The notes under the pieces: model-generated | The model's database searches: none | Told to the model about the DNA's origin: nothing | The model's input: only the letters and a program-made list of their open reading frames with translations | Translations under genes and position numbers: made by a program | Part shown: one piece after another, positions 19,023 through 27,868 of the stretch | Position numbering within the stretch: position 1 is the first letter of the stretch | Layout of the letters: every line of letters starts with the position of its first letter | Assembly: GCF_000739695.1 (NCBI RefSeq) | Contig: NZ_BBIO01000008.1 | Location: 62,001-126,000 of the forward strand | Length of the DNA: 64,000 bases | Direction of reading: 5' to 3' | Source of the DNA: Tepidicaulis marinus | Lineage (GTDB): Bacteria > Pseudomonadota > Alphaproteobacteria > Parvibaculales > Parvibaculaceae

Positions 19023-20366
19023 ATGGAACTTATCGATAGCGCTGTCTCATATGTAAACGGCATCGTCTGGGGACCGCCCATGCTGGTGCTGCTGGCGGCC
19101 ACGGGGCTTTATCTGACGGTGGGGCTCAGGCTCTTTCCGATCCGCAAAATTCCTTACGGCTTCTCCCTGCTTTTCAAAAAACACGAGGGCGAAGGCGACA
19201 TCATTCCCTTCAAGGCATTGATGACGGCGCTATCGGCAACCGTCGGCACGGGCAATATCGCGGGCGTCGCCACCGCGATCTTTCTGGGCGGGCCGGGCGC
19301 GCTTTTTTACATGTGGATGATCGCGCTTGTCGGCATGGCGACGAAATATTCCGAAGCCGTGCTGGCCATTCAGTTCCGTGAGATCGACGAAAGCGGGCGG
19401 CATGTCGGCGGGCCGATGTATTATCTGAAAAACGGCGTCGGCAAGAAAATACCCTGGCTCGGCGCCGTGCTTGCCCCGCTTTTTGCATTTTTCGCCGCCG
19501 CCGCCGGGTTCGGCATCGGCAACGGCACGCAGTCGAATTCCGTTGCCGCCGCCATGGAGACGAGCTTCGGCGTGCCGCCGCTCGCAACAGGCATCGTCAT
19601 CGCGGCCATTGTCGGCTTCGTCATTATCGGCGGCATCAAGCGCATCGGCGATGTGGCAGGCGCGCTCGTGCCCTCCATGATCGTGCTTTATGTGGGCTCC
19701 TGCGTTGCCATCCTCGCCGTCAATGCGGCGGCCATTCCGGACGCCTTCGCGCTGATCTTCCATCACGCTTTCGAGCCTGCGGCAGCGGCGGGCGGGTTTG
19801 CCGGGGCGGGCGTTGCGGCCGCCATTCAGTTCGGCGGGGCGCGGGGTATCTTTTCCAACGAGGCGGGCCTCGGCTCCGCGGCCATCGCCCATGCGGCGGC
19901 CAAGACCAACGATCCGGTGCAGCAAGGCAATATCGCCATGCTCGGCACCTTCCTCGACACGATCATCGTCTGCACCATGACCGGCCTCGTCATCATCACG
20001 AGCGGGCTTTGGACGAGCGGGCTGACCGGCGCGGAGCTGACAAGCGCAGGCTTTGCCTCCGTCCTGCCGCATGGCGACAAGGTGGTGGCCGTCGCGCTTT
20101 CCGTCTTCGCCTTCACCACCATTATCGGCTGGTCTTACTATGGCGAGCGGAGCGTGGAATATCTGTTCGGGGAAAAGGCCATTCCGGTTTACCGGGTGCT
20201 CTGGGTGCTGGCGATCCCGGTCGGGGCCGTCATCAAGCTCGAATTCATCTGGCTGCTCGCCGATACGCTGAACGCCATGATGGCCATTCCGAACCTGATC
20301 GGGCTGCTCATTCTGGGGCCGATGGTCTTCCGCCTGACGCGGGAGTATTGGCGCGCCAAGAAGTAG
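19023..20366 (+). CDS. Sodium:alanine/glycine symporter (AGCS family)
   Basis: A 447-residue multi-pass inner-membrane symporter. Family landmarks are the early ALSATVGTGNIAGVATAIFLGGPGA, MKY-like WMIALVGMATKYSEAVLA, GGPMYYLKNG, and the IFSNEAGLGSAAIAHAAA signature near 275-293. These identify the AlsT/DagA-like alanine or glycine:cation symporters; the exact amino acid and ion are inferred. A TTG one codon upstream is also possible, but ATG at 19023 after GGGGGG is the better start. It is 22 bases after rmuC. Confidence 0.94.
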   Translation: MELIDSAVSYVNGIVWGPPMLVLLAATGLYLTVGLRLFPIRKIPYGFSLLFKKHEGEGDIIPFKALMTALSATVGTGNIAGVATAIFLGGPGALFYMWMIALVGMATKYSEAVLAIQFREIDESGRHVGGPMYYLKNGVGKKIPWLGAVLAPLFAFFAAAAGFGIGNGTQSNSVAAAMETSFGVPPLATGIVIAAIVGFVIIGGIKRIGDVAGALVPSMIVLYVGSCVAILAVNAAAIPDAFALIFHHAFEPAAAAGGFAGAGVAAAIQFGGARGIFSNEAGLGSAAIAHAAAKTNDPVQQGNIAMLGTFLDTIIVCTMTGLVIITSGLWTSGLTGAELTSAGFASVLPHGDKVVAVALSVFAFTTIIGWSYYGERSVEYLFGEKAIPVYRVLWVLAIPVGAVIKLEFIWLLADTLNAMMAIPNLIGLLILGPMVFRLTREYWRAKK

Positions 20367-20383
20367 GGGCGTCCACACACGCC

Positions 20384-20523
20384 GTCGTCCCGGGATTTAT
20401 TCCCGGGACCCATTTATCTTTCAGAACGGCAGGGAATTGGTGATGGGAGGGGCTGTGCCAATAACTCTCCTGCCATCACTCGATGCGATGCGAGTAGGCC
20501 CCGGCAACAAGTGCCGGGGCGAC
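20384..20523. repeat. Composite intergenic palindrome, copy C (longer spacer)
   Basis: Hairpin one is GTCGTCCCGGG...CCCGGGACCCA at about 20384-20413. Hairpin two is GGCCCCGGC...GCCGGGGCGAC at about 20497-20523. They are 80-odd bases apart, more than in the other copies. The ends read GTCGT and GCGAC instead of GTCAT and ATGAC. It lies between the convergent AGCS gene and recR. Confidence 0.7.
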
Positions 20524-20531
20524 CCCCCAAC

Positions 20532-21137
20532 TCAAACCAGCCGCTTGGCCCGCATGGCGGCCGAGAGCGTGCCGTCGTCGAGATAGTCGAGCTCGCCGCC
20601 CACCGGCACGCCGTGGGCGAGGCGGTAAACGGCAACGCCCGCGGTTTCAAGCTGGTCGGTGATGTAATGGGCGGTTGCCTGGCCATCCACCGTCGCATTC
20701 ATCGCGAGGATGACTTCTTTTACTTCGCCCGCGTGGCAGCGCTCGACAAGCTTGCCGATGGAAAGATCGTCCGGGCCGATCCCGTCGAGCGCGGAGAGCG
20801 TGCCGCCCAGCACATGATAATAGCCCTTATGGGCGCCCGCCCGTTCCAGCGCCCAAAGATCGCCCACATCCTCGATCACGCAGATGGAAGAGACATCGCG
20901 GCGCTGATCGCAGCAGACGGTGCAGGGATCGCGCGTATCGACATTGCCGCAGACCGAACAGATCATCGCCTTTTCCGCCGCATCCGACACCGCGCGGGCA
21001 AGAGGGATGAGGAGGGCTTCTTTTTTCTTGATGAGATGCAGCACCGCGCGCCGGGCCGAGCGGGGGCCGAGCCCGGGCAGTTTGGCGAGCAGATCGATCA
21101 GCCGCTCGATTTCCGGTCCCGTAAGGGGCGATGCCAT
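20532..21137 (-). CDS. recR: Recombination mediator protein RecR
   Basis: A 201-residue protein that acts with RecF and RecO to load RecA at gaps. It has an N-terminal helix-hairpin-helix ([19 protein letters not shown]), a Cys4 zinc motif ([16 protein letters not shown], ~57-72) and a Toprim domain beginning [16 protein letters not shown] and including [15 protein letters not shown]. Length and motifs are standard. It is the last gene of a dnaX-ybaB-recR unit, 31 bases after ybaB. Confidence 0.97.
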   Translation of the reverse strand: MASPLTGPEIERLIDLLAKLPGLGPRSARRAVLHLIKKKEALLIPLARAVSDAAEKAMICSVCGNVDTRDPCTVCCDQRRDVSSICVIEDVGDLWALERAGAHKGYYHVLGGTLSALDGIGPDDLSIGKLVERCHAGEVKEVILAMNATVDGQATAHYITDQLETAGVAVYRLAHGVPVGGELDYLDDGTLSAAMRAKRLV

Positions 21138-21168
21138 GGTGTGTTCCGGTTAAGTGAGAGGCGCGAGG

Positions 21169-21489
21169 TCAGCCGAGATTGAAGCCGGGCGGCAGCGGCA
21201 GGCCGCCGGTCAGCGCTTTCATTTTTTCCGCCGTCGCCGCTTCCGCTTTGACTTTCGCGTCATTATGCGCGGCCACGATCAGGTCTTCGAGAATCTCGCC
21301 CTCTTCGGCTTTAAGCAGCGAGGGATCGATCTTGATGCCCGCCATCGTGCCCTTGCCGGTCAAGGTGACGCGCACCATGCCGCCGCCCGACACGCCTTCC
21401 ACTTCCAGCTTCTCAAGTTCTTCCTGCGCCTCGGCCAGTTTCGACTGCAACTGGCGGGCCTGCTTCATCATATCCGTGAGGTTTTTCAC
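21169..21489 (-). CDS. YbaB/EbfC family nucleoid-associated protein
   Basis: A 106-residue dimeric DNA-binding protein. It has the long N-terminal helix (MMKQARQLQSKLAEAQEELEKL), the central VSGGGMVRVTLTGKGTMAGIKI sheet and the C-terminal AATAEKMKALTGGLPLPPG tail, all typical. Its ATG overlaps the dnaX stop by ATGA at 21486-21489, as in many bacteria, and recR follows. It may bind DNA or assist recombination; no specific role can be read from the sequence. Confidence 0.94.
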   Translation of the reverse strand: MKNLTDMMKQARQLQSKLAEAQEELEKLEVEGVSGGGMVRVTLTGKGTMAGIKIDPSLLKAEEGEILEDLIVAAHNDAKVKAEAATAEKMKALTGGLPLPPGFNLG

Positions 21490-23378
21490 TCGTACATATC
21501 CTCGTCATCGAAAAAGGCATCGAGATGATCGCCGCCTTCGGCCTCGCCCATCTCCTGAATTTCCTGCGCCGCTTCTTTCAAGGGGTCGCGGATGTCGACA
21601 ATCTTTGCGCCAGGGAAAGCTTCCATCGCCGCTTTGACCAGCGGATGGGCGGAGACTTCCGCTTTCAGCGCTTCCGTCTCGCTTTCTTCCTGCTCGCGCA
21701 AAGTGGGCGCGGCTTTGGCTTCGCTCGAAACGGAAATCAGCCAGCGCGTGCCGGTCCAATGGCGCAGGCGCTCGGAAAGTACCTGCATGGTCTGTTTGGC
21801 ATCTTCGGAGGCGCCGATTTCGATCTGGCCGGGCTGAAAGCTGACAAGGCGCACACCGGTTTTCAGCACATGCTGAAGCTGGATATCGCGCTTTTCTTCG
21901 GCCAGCGCCACCACATCCTCAAAAGAATGCAGCATGATGGCGGCTTGCGCATTTTGCCGCATCTGAGGCGCACCGGCGGGCGATGAGAGGCCGCCGCCTT
22001 GCGCGGCGCGGCTGACCGCCTGCGCACCGCCGTTTCCACCCCCATTGCCATTGGGAGCAGGCCCGCGTGCGGGCGCGCCGGCCCCGGCATTTTTAAGCTG
22101 CGCGATGAGATCTTCCGGCGCGGGCAGATCGGCGGCATGGCAAAGCCGGACGATAACCATTTCCGCCGCCACGATCGGCTTTGCCGCCTGCGCCACCTCG
22201 CCGATGCCTTTCAACAGCATCTGCCAGACGCGCGAGAGCACGCGGATCGGCAATTGGCCGGACATTTCCTTGCCGCGCACGCGCTCGGCCTCGGTCGCGG
22301 CGATATCGTCGCTCGCGCTTTCCACAAGCTTGAGGCGGGTGAGCCAATGGGTAAGCTCGGCAAGATCGGAGAGCACCACCGCCGGGTCCGCGCCTGCATC
22401 ATATTGCGCGCGCAGTTCGCCCAAGGCCGCCGCCGCATCGCCTTTCATGATGAGGTCATAGAGATCGAAAATCCGCCCCCGGTCGGCAAGGCCGAGCATG
22501 TCGCGGATATCGGCTTCCTTGATCTCGCCGTCCCCTGCATCGCCCACCCCGTGGGAGATCGCCTGATCGAGAATGGAAAGCGCATCGCGGGCCGAGCCTT
22601 CGGCGGCGCGGGCGAGCAGCGTCAAAGCGGGCGGTTCGATCTTCACTTTTTCTTTTTCGCAGACACGGGAAAGCAGCCGCACCAGTTCTTCCGAGGTCAG
22701 GCGGCGCAAATCGAAACGCTGACAGCGGGAGAGCACCGTCACCGGCACTTTGCGGATTTCGGTCGTCGCGAAAATGAATTTCACATGTTCCGGCGGCTCT
22801 TCCAGCGTCTTCAAGAGGCCGTTGAAGGCGGCCTTGGAGAGCATGTGCACTTCGTCGATGATGTAGACTTTGTAGCGGGCGGAAACGGGCAAGTAGCGCA
22901 CGCTTTCGATGATCTCGCGGATATCGTCGATGCCGGTGCGCGAGGCGGCGTCCATTTCCAGAATGTCGGGATGGCGCGATTCCATGATCGACTGACAATG
23001 CACACCCGGTTCTTCCAGGTGAATGGTCGGCCCGCCCTTGCCGTCTTCGGTCATATAATTGAGGGCACGGGCGAGAATGCGCGCGGTCGTCGTCTTGCCC
23101 ACGCCGCGCACGCCGGTCAGCATGAAGGCGTGGGCGATCCGGCCTTTCTCGAACGCGTTCGAGAGGGTGCGCACCATGGCTTCCTGGCCGATCATATCCT
23201 CGAAGGTGGCCGGGCGGTATTTGCGCGCCAGCACCCGGTAGTCGGAGGCTTTAGCCGTGGATGGAGCCTGCTCCTCCCCGCCCAGAAGACCCAGGCCGGG
23301 TTCGGACGCCGGGTCCGCGGGCGCGCTTTCTTCCGGCGCGTCCCAGCGTTCTTCTGTCTCGTTGACGGGATCGTCCAT
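21486..23378 (-). CDS. dnaX: DNA polymerase III subunits tau/gamma
   Basis: A 630-residue clamp-loader ATPase. Landmarks are YRVLARKYRPATFEDMIGQ, Walker A (GVRGVGKTTTARIL), Walker B region (VYIIDEVHMLS) and sensor 1 (FIFATTEIRKVP). The zinc module between Walker A and B retains one obvious Cys (GVHCQSIMESRHPD), a reduced form I associate with alphaproteobacteria. A Gly/Pro/Ala-rich linker precedes the C-terminal tau domain. ATG at 23378 follows AGGACAGG; longer readings run into the SRP RNA region. An acidic ~45-residue N-terminal extension precedes the conserved core. Confidence 0.96.
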   Translation of the reverse strand: MDDPVNETEERWDAPEESAPADPASEPGLGLLGGEEQAPSTAKASDYRVLARKYRPATFEDMIGQEAMVRTLSNAFEKGRIAHAFMLTGVRGVGKTTTARILARALNYMTEDGKGGPTIHLEEPGVHCQSIMESRHPDILEMDAASRTGIDDIREIIESVRYLPVSARYKVYIIDEVHMLSKAAFNGLLKTLEEPPEHVKFIFATTEIRKVPVTVLSRCQRFDLRRLTSEELVRLLSRVCEKEKVKIEPPALTLLARAAEGSARDALSILDQAISHGVGDAGDGEIKEADIRDMLGLADRGRIFDLYDLIMKGDAAAALGELRAQYDAGADPAVVLSDLAELTHWLTRLKLVESASDDIAATEAERVRGKEMSGQLPIRVLSRVWQMLLKGIGEVAQAAKPIVAAEMVIVRLCHAADLPAPEDLIAQLKNAGAGAPARGPAPNGNGGGNGGAQAVSRAAQGGGLSSPAGAPQMRQNAQAAIMLHSFEDVVALAEEKRDIQLQHVLKTGVRLVSFQPGQIEIGASEDAKQTMQVLSERLRHWTGTRWLISVSSEAKAAPTLREQEESETEALKAEVSAHPLVKAAMEAFPGAKIVDIRDPLKEAAQEIQEMGEAEGGDHLDAFFDDEDMYE

Positions 23379-23534
23379 GACCTGTCCTGCTCGCCTGCCT
23401 TTGCGGGTTTGGCACAGTGTAGAGCCTGGGGCTGGCGCCTGCATCCCCGGCGTCGTTTTTTCTGTGGATATGTGGATAGTCCGGCAAAGCCCGGGCGGGG
23501 GGCGCTCAGAACCCCGCGCCAAAGGGCAAGAGGT

Positions 23535-23629
23535 GGGAGACTGGACAGCGACCCGAGCGAAACTCGTTACGGCTGCTTCCTTCCGGACCTGACCGGGTTG
23601 GCGAGGAACTCGTCCACCGCCAGCCTCCC
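23535..23629 (-). ncRNA. ffs: Bacterial signal recognition particle RNA (4.5S, small type)
   Basis: The minus strand carries the conserved SRP domain IV core, GGTCAGGTCCGGAAGGAAGCAGCC, in two pieces: the GGTCAGG(T) arm and GGAAGGAAGCAGCC loop at about 23570-23598. The proposed ends pair as GGGAGGCTGG with CCAGTCTCCC (one G-U pair), giving ~95 bases. Exact ends could extend a few bases either way. It lies upstream of dnaX on the same strand, a common alphaproteobacterial position. The RNA binds Ffh for cotranslational targeting. Confidence 0.93.
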
Positions 23630-23637
23630 GAGGCGCT

Positions 23638-23666
23638 TATATCACGCCCTCAGGGGCGAAAAGCAA
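23638..23666 (-). promoter_or_regulatory. Probable promoter of the SRP RNA gene
   Basis: On the minus strand TTGCTT (23666-23661) and GATATA (23643-23638) are 17 bases apart. They sit directly upstream of the SRP RNA 5' end, with the expected start near 23631. Confidence 0.6.
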
Positions 23667-23877
23667 GGGGGCGCGGGAGAAAAGCGGAGGCAGCCCGGCA
23701 GCGGCGGCCTCATAGCCCGCGAATCGGCAGTTTCCCGCCTTTTCCGGGGGAAGACTGCGGCGCTTACGGCAGGCAGAGGGGCATGATGCCGGGCCGTTGC
23801 GCGCCGCAAAGGCTTGTGCCACCCTCCGCCCAATTTTCCAGAAGAAAAATAGGCGCTTCAAGCGCAGCGAGGCAGGC

Positions 23878-24822
23878 ATGGCACTTTCTCCCAATCCCAA
23901 TATTTTCGCCAATAACCCCATCGACCGGGCAGGCCATTTGCGCGGCAATCCCGAATGGCTGGCGGAAAAGCGCAAAGACCCCTCCTCGCTCTTTGTGCCG
24001 CTGTGGAACCTCAACCCGCTGGTGCTGCCCGAAGAAGTGCCCTCTCAAGGCAAGGATGTGGGCTGGGTGCCCGCCGCCGCCGTCGAGCCGCTGGCAGGGC
24101 CCGGCGCGATCGAGGTATTTCTGGGCATCAACCGGCGCGGCAAGGCGCTTTTTGCCATCGACATTTCCGCCGCCCGCAATCCGGAGGCCGAAGGCCCCTT
24201 GAAAGGCTTCGGCGCATTTGAGGAAATCCGCGGCCTTGCCATGAAAGGCGAGATCACGGCGAGCGAGCTTGCGATCCTTGCCCAGGCCAAGGCCATGATC
24301 GACTGGCATTTGCGCCACGGTTTCTGCTCGGCCTGCGGGGCAAAGACCGAGCTTGCCGAGGCCGGGTATAAACGCACCTGTCCTTCGTGCCATGCAGAGC
24401 ATTTTCCGCGCACGGACCCCGTCGTCATCATGATGGCGACCCATGGCGACAAGGCCTTTCTGGGGCGCCAGAAAATCTTCCCGAAAGGCATGTATTCGGC
24501 GCTCGCCGGCTTCATGGAGCCGGGCGAATCGATCGAGGAAGCGGTGGCCCGCGAGCTCGACGAGGAAGCCAAGATCGCGGTTAAATCCGTGCGCTACCAT
24601 TCCACCCAGCCCTGGCCGTTTCCCTCATCGCTGATGATCGGCTGTATCGCCGAGGCCGAATCGGAAGATTTCGAGATCGACGGGGTGGAGCTTTCCGGCG
24701 GCAAATGGTTCACCCGCGACGAGCTTGCCGCCGCGCTGCGCGGAGAGGGCCAAGGCTTTTTCGTGCCCCCGCCCTTCGCCATTGCGCACCATCTTGTGAA
24801 AGCGTTCGTCGAAGGCTGGTGA
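23878..24822 (+). CDS. nudC: NAD(+)/NADH diphosphatase, Nudix family
   Basis: A 314-residue Nudix hydrolase that splits NADH or NAD and can remove NAD caps from RNA in characterised homologues. A zinc ribbon (CSACG...CPSC, ~143-165) precedes the Nudix domain. The NudC specificity motif STQPWPFPSS is present. The Nudix box reads GFMEPGESIEEAVARELDEE, then AKI; the usual Gly of the EExGU ending is Lys here, which is unusual. The catalytic REL.EE glutamates are intact. ATG at 23878 follows GAGG and gives a normal start. It is divergent from the SRP RNA gene. Confidence 0.93.
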   Translation: MALSPNPNIFANNPIDRAGHLRGNPEWLAEKRKDPSSLFVPLWNLNPLVLPEEVPSQGKDVGWVPAAAVEPLAGPGAIEVFLGINRRGKALFAIDISAARNPEAEGPLKGFGAFEEIRGLAMKGEITASELAILAQAKAMIDWHLRHGFCSACGAKTELAEAGYKRTCPSCHAEHFPRTDPVVIMMATHGDKAFLGRQKIFPKGMYSALAGFMEPGESIEEAVARELDEEAKIAVKSVRYHSTQPWPFPSSLMIGCIAEAESEDFEIDGVELSGGKWFTRDELAAALRGEGQGFFVPPPFAIAHHLVKAFVEGW

Positions 24823-24847
24823 ATGAGCGGCGCTGCAGTTTGCCGCG

Positions 24848-24963
24848 CCCCCTCACCAGGCCCTCTCCCCCCAGGGGAGAGGGCTTAAAGAACAAGATTT
24901 CTCCTCGCCCCCTTGGGGGAGAGGAAGGGGCCCGTCGCGCCAAGCGATGGGAAGGTGAGGGGG
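24848..24963. repeat. Compound palindromic element with CCCTCACC / GGTGAGGG ends
   Basis: The outer ends CCCCCTCACC (24848-24857) and GGTGAGGGGG (24954-24963) are perfect inverted repeats. Inside are a GCCCTCTCCCC...GGGGAGAGGGC hairpin and a CTCGCCCCC..GGGGGAGAGG hairpin. It differs in sequence from the GTCAT-type elements but has the same two-hairpin plan. It fills most of the gap after nudC. Confidence 0.75.
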
Positions 24964-24987
24964 AAGCAACTGCCCATTCACTCTCAC

Positions 24988-25072
24988 GTCATGCTCGGAC
25001 TTGATCCGAGCATCCATGGCCCGCAACAAGCGGCGCGGCCCAATCGACCCTCGGGTCAAGCCCGGGGGTGAC
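24988..25072. repeat. Composite intergenic palindrome, copy E
   Basis: Hairpin one is GTCATGCTCGG...CCGAGCATCCA. Hairpin two is CGGGTCAAGCCCGGGGGTGAC, whose left arm has decayed. It follows the CCCTCACC element directly, so the nudC-pheA gap of 268 bases consists of two repeat elements and no gene. Confidence 0.72.
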
Positions 25073-25091
25073 GCGTAGAGAAGAGTGCCGC

Positions 25092-25982
25092 CTAATCCGC
25101 GATATGCGTTTCCAGCGTCGCGCGGAAGGGCGAGGCTTTATAGACGCCGAGAATTTTCAGTTCCGAACAGAAGAATTCCAGCTCTTCCAGCGCCAGACGC
25201 ACATGGCGCGAAGCGGGGTGGCCTTCAATATCGGCATAGAACTGGGTCGCCGTGAAGGCGCCGCCGAGCTGATAGCTTTCCAGCTTCGTCATGTTGACGC
25301 CGTTCGTCGCAAAACCGCCCATGGCCTTGTAAAGCGCAGCGGGCACGTTGCGCACGCGGAAGATGAAACTCGTGATGACCGGCTCGTCTTCGGGCTCGGC
25401 ATCGTCCGGCTCCATCGCCATGATGAGAAAGCGGGTCGTGTTATGCTCGGCATCCTCGATATCGGCTTTGAGAATGTCGAGGCCGTAAACGTCCGCCGCC
25501 AGCGATGACGCAATCGCCCCGCGCGAGGGATCGCCCAGTTCCGCGATCTGGCGGGCCGAGCCTGCCGTATCCGCGCCGATCACCGCTTTCAGGCCGAGCT
25601 CGCGAATGACGTTGCGGCATTGGCCGAGCGCCATGACATGGCTTTGCACGGATTTAAGGCCTGACAGCGCCGCGCCTTTCACGCCCAGGAGCTGATGGCG
25701 GATGCGCAGGAAATATTCGCCCACGATATAACAGCGCGAATCGGGCAGCAGATGGTGGATATCTGCGACGCGGCCAGCGACGGAATTTTCGATCGGGATC
25801 ATGGCGAGGCTGGCGCGCCCTTCGGCAAGGGCAGCGAACGTATCCTCGAACGTATCGCAGGGTAGCGGCGTCATATCGGGATAGACTTCGCGGCAGGCGA
25901 TGTGCGAATTCGCCCCCAGTTCCCCCTGAAAGGCGATGGTGTTCGCCGACTCTTTATCCTGCGATGTCTCTTCTGCAGCCAT
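25092..25982 (-). CDS. pheA: Prephenate dehydratase
   Basis: A 296-residue monofunctional enzyme that converts prephenate to phenylpyruvate for phenylalanine synthesis. The catalytic domain begins IAFQGELGANSHIAC and includes MIPIENSVAGRV and the HNTTRFLIM motif with the catalytic Thr-Arg-Phe (~200). The C-terminal ACT domain has ALYKAMGGFATNGVNMTKLESY. The Phe-binding ESRP motif known from other PheA proteins reads ESYQ here. No chorismate mutase domain is attached. kdsB lies nine bases upstream, so they are cotranscribed. Confidence 0.95.
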   Translation of the reverse strand: MAAEETSQDKESANTIAFQGELGANSHIACREVYPDMTPLPCDTFEDTFAALAEGRASLAMIPIENSVAGRVADIHHLLPDSRCYIVGEYFLRIRHQLLGVKGAALSGLKSVQSHVMALGQCRNVIRELGLKAVIGADTAGSARQIAELGDPSRGAIASSLAADVYGLDILKADIEDAEHNTTRFLIMAMEPDDAEPEDEPVITSFIFRVRNVPAALYKAMGGFATNGVNMTKLESYQLGGAFTATQFYADIEGHPASRHVRLALEELEFFCSELKILGVYKASPFRATLETHIAD

Positions 25983-25991
25983 GTGCCCCTC

Positions 25992-26744
25992 TTATCCCTT
26001 TGCGCTCAATATAGCACGGGCCTTTTCAAGGTGCTCCTTCGTATCGACGCCGAGCGGCACGGTGTCGACCAGCGCCGCATCGATGCGCATGCCATTTTCC
26101 AGCGCGCGCAATTGCTCGAGCTTCTCGCGCTGCTCGAGCGGAGAGGGCGGCAGCGCCACGAAGCGCTTGAGAGCGGCGCGGCGGAAGCCGTAAAGCCCGA
26201 TATGGTGATAAAGCGGGCCATCGCCCGAAGGCGCCGTGGCACGGGTGAAGTAAAGCGCGCGGCCGGTGCGCGCGCCGGGGGCGAGCGAGACCACGGCTTT
26301 GACCACATCCGGGCTCGTCTTTTCTTCTTCAAGGGTAATCGCGGCGATCAGCGTCGAGATATCCGCCTCGCCTTCTGCCAGAAGATCGCCCGCAATGCGG
26401 ATAAGCGCCGGATCGAGCGTCGGCAGATCGCCCTGCACATTGAGAATGATGTCGTGGGCGCCTTCCGGGTCCACCCGCTCCAGCGCCTGCCAGACGCGGT
26501 CGGAGCCTGAAGGAAGGGCGGGATCGGTCAAAACCGCCTCGCCGCCTGCCGCCTCCACCGCCTCGGCGATCTCTTTTTCCGCTGCCGCAACGACGACGCG
26601 GCCGATCCCCGCTTCCTGCGCCCGGGCCCAGACCTGCACGATCATGGGCGCGCCCGCGATATCGGCCAGCGGCTTATTCGGCAGGCGCGTCGATGCCAGA
26701 CGCGCCGGAATGATGATGATGGGGTTGGATGCTGCCTCGGCCAT
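25992..26744 (-). CDS. kdsB: 3-deoxy-manno-octulosonate cytidylyltransferase
   Basis: A 250-residue enzyme that makes CMP-Kdo, the activated sugar for lipopolysaccharide core. It begins [20 protein letters not shown] and has [25 protein letters not shown] and [10 protein letters not shown], the standard CMP-Kdo synthetase landmarks. It implies an outer membrane with Kdo-containing LPS. It leads the kdsB-pheA unit, with nine bases between the genes. Confidence 0.96.
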   Translation of the reverse strand: MAEAASNPIIIIPARLASTRLPNKPLADIAGAPMIVQVWARAQEAGIGRVVVAAAEKEIAEAVEAAGGEAVLTDPALPSGSDRVWQALERVDPEGAHDIILNVQGDLPTLDPALIRIAGDLLAEGEADISTLIAAITLEEEKTSPDVVKAVVSLAPGARTGRALYFTRATAPSGDGPLYHHIGLYGFRRAALKRFVALPPSPLEQREKLEQLRALENGMRIDAALVDTVPLGVDTKEHLEKARAILSAKG

Positions 26745-27050
26745 GTCTGCTTCGGTCCTGGTCGTGCTCTATGGGCGGGACGGCCCTGAACTGCGTCTCT
26801 TGCGGGAGAAACCCTGCGACGGATCGCCGCAAATGCCGAATCCGGCGCGCTCAGACCCCTATCCCGTTGTTTTTCCTTACCTCGCGGGACTTATACGGCT
26901 TGCGGCGCGCGGGGGGAAGCGGCTAATCTCCGCGCCAACTGGGCGGGGCCTTATCGACAGGGCCGCCGCTCGCGCACAATTTACGTTTCACGAGGGGATG
27001 CAGGCGGACCCGCCGCGCCCCAAGCAGAAACGGGCGGAGGCTCGGGGTCA
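26745..27050. other. Intergenic region, no gene seen
   Basis: This ~306-base divergent region between kdsB and the cytochrome gene has open frames, but none shows a family pattern or a convincing ribosome site. It must hold the two divergent promoters. The only obvious signal is GGAGG just before the cytochrome ATG; I see no clear -35/-10 pair. Confidence 0.6.
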
Positions 27051-27632
27051 ATGGATAGTTTCGAACTCAACAAAATCGCCGGCGCGGTGCTTTTCTCGGT
27101 ACTGGTCGTACTGGGCGTCGCCAATTTCGCCGGTGTGCTCTACCACACCGAAGAAGCCGATCCGAAGGCCTTCGAGGTCGCGGTGGCCGAGGATGAAGGC
27201 GCGGCTGCAGGCGGAGAAGCGGAAGCCGAGGAGCAGGGCCCTTCGCTGGCCGAACTTCTGGCCAACGCCTCCATCAGCGACGGCGAAAAAGTGGCGAAGA
27301 AATGCGCGGCCTGCCACACGTTTGAAGAAGGCGGCGCGAACAAGATTGGCCCGAACCTTTACGGCGTCGTGGGCAAGGACATCGCCAGCCGCGGCGGCTT
27401 CGGCTATTCCGACGCGCTGCAGGGGCTTGAGGGTGAATGGACCTTCGCCAAGCTCGATCATTTCATCGAAAAGCCGAGCGGCTTTGCCTCCGGCACCGCC
27501 ATGGCCTTTGCCGGCATCCGCAAAGAAGGCGACCGGGCGGACCTTCTGGTCTATCTGAACTCGCTGGGCAGCAACCAGCCGCTGCCGGAACCGGAAGCTG
27601 AAGAAGCAGCAGGCGAGCCGGCGGCCGAATAA
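27051..27632 (+). CDS. cycM: Membrane-anchored c-type cytochrome (CycM-like)
   Basis: A 193-residue monohaem cytochrome. An uncleaved N-terminal anchor (IAGAVLFSVLVVLGVANFAGVLY, split over ~9-31) is followed by an acidic linker of about 35 residues, then the class I cytochrome c fold. Haem attachment is CAACH (~84-88), with KIGPNLYGVVG and the Met ligand in GTAMAFAG. The C-terminus is acidic and Pro-rich. This matches the CycM/c552 type that carries electrons from the bc1 complex to oxidases in alphaproteobacteria. A strong terminator follows, so it is a single-gene unit. Confidence 0.9.
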   Translation: MDSFELNKIAGAVLFSVLVVLGVANFAGVLYHTEEADPKAFEVAVAEDEGAAAGGEAEAEEQGPSLAELLANASISDGEKVAKKCAACHTFEEGGANKIGPNLYGVVGKDIASRGGFGYSDALQGLEGEWTFAKLDHFIEKPSGFASGTAMAFAGIRKEGDRADLLVYLNSLGSNQPLPEPEAEEAAGEPAAE

Positions 27633-27681
27633 GACCTTACGAAAAATTCAGGCGGAATTACCGCCAGGATCGGTTTGAATG

Positions 27682-27710
27682 ACGCGTCCGGGAAACCGGG
27701 CGCGTTTTTC
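27682..27710 (+). terminator. Intrinsic terminator after the cytochrome gene
   Basis: A GC-rich stem ACGCGTCCGG...CCGGGCGCGT with a small loop is followed directly by TTTTTC. It ends the cytochrome transcript about 50 bases after the stop codon. The remaining ~160 bases to the next gene hold its promoter but no gene. Confidence 0.8.
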
Positions 27711-27868
27711 TTTGCGGCTGCCCCACCCGCTTCCCGGCGCCCGCTTACCGGGCAAGAAGGCGGGCACGGTTGCAAGACGCAAATAATGGCCCAGAATGGC
27801 CTTAATTGTATGGCCCGATGGGGTGCATCACAAAACCAAGAGACATAAGGGACAAGGGAGAGAACGGC

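Noticed and set aside
26266-27558. 430-codon plus-strand frame crossing the kdsB-cytochrome gap
   Set aside because: It overlaps kdsB antisense and the cytochrome gene in another frame, so it cannot be coding throughout. The middle part shows no family.
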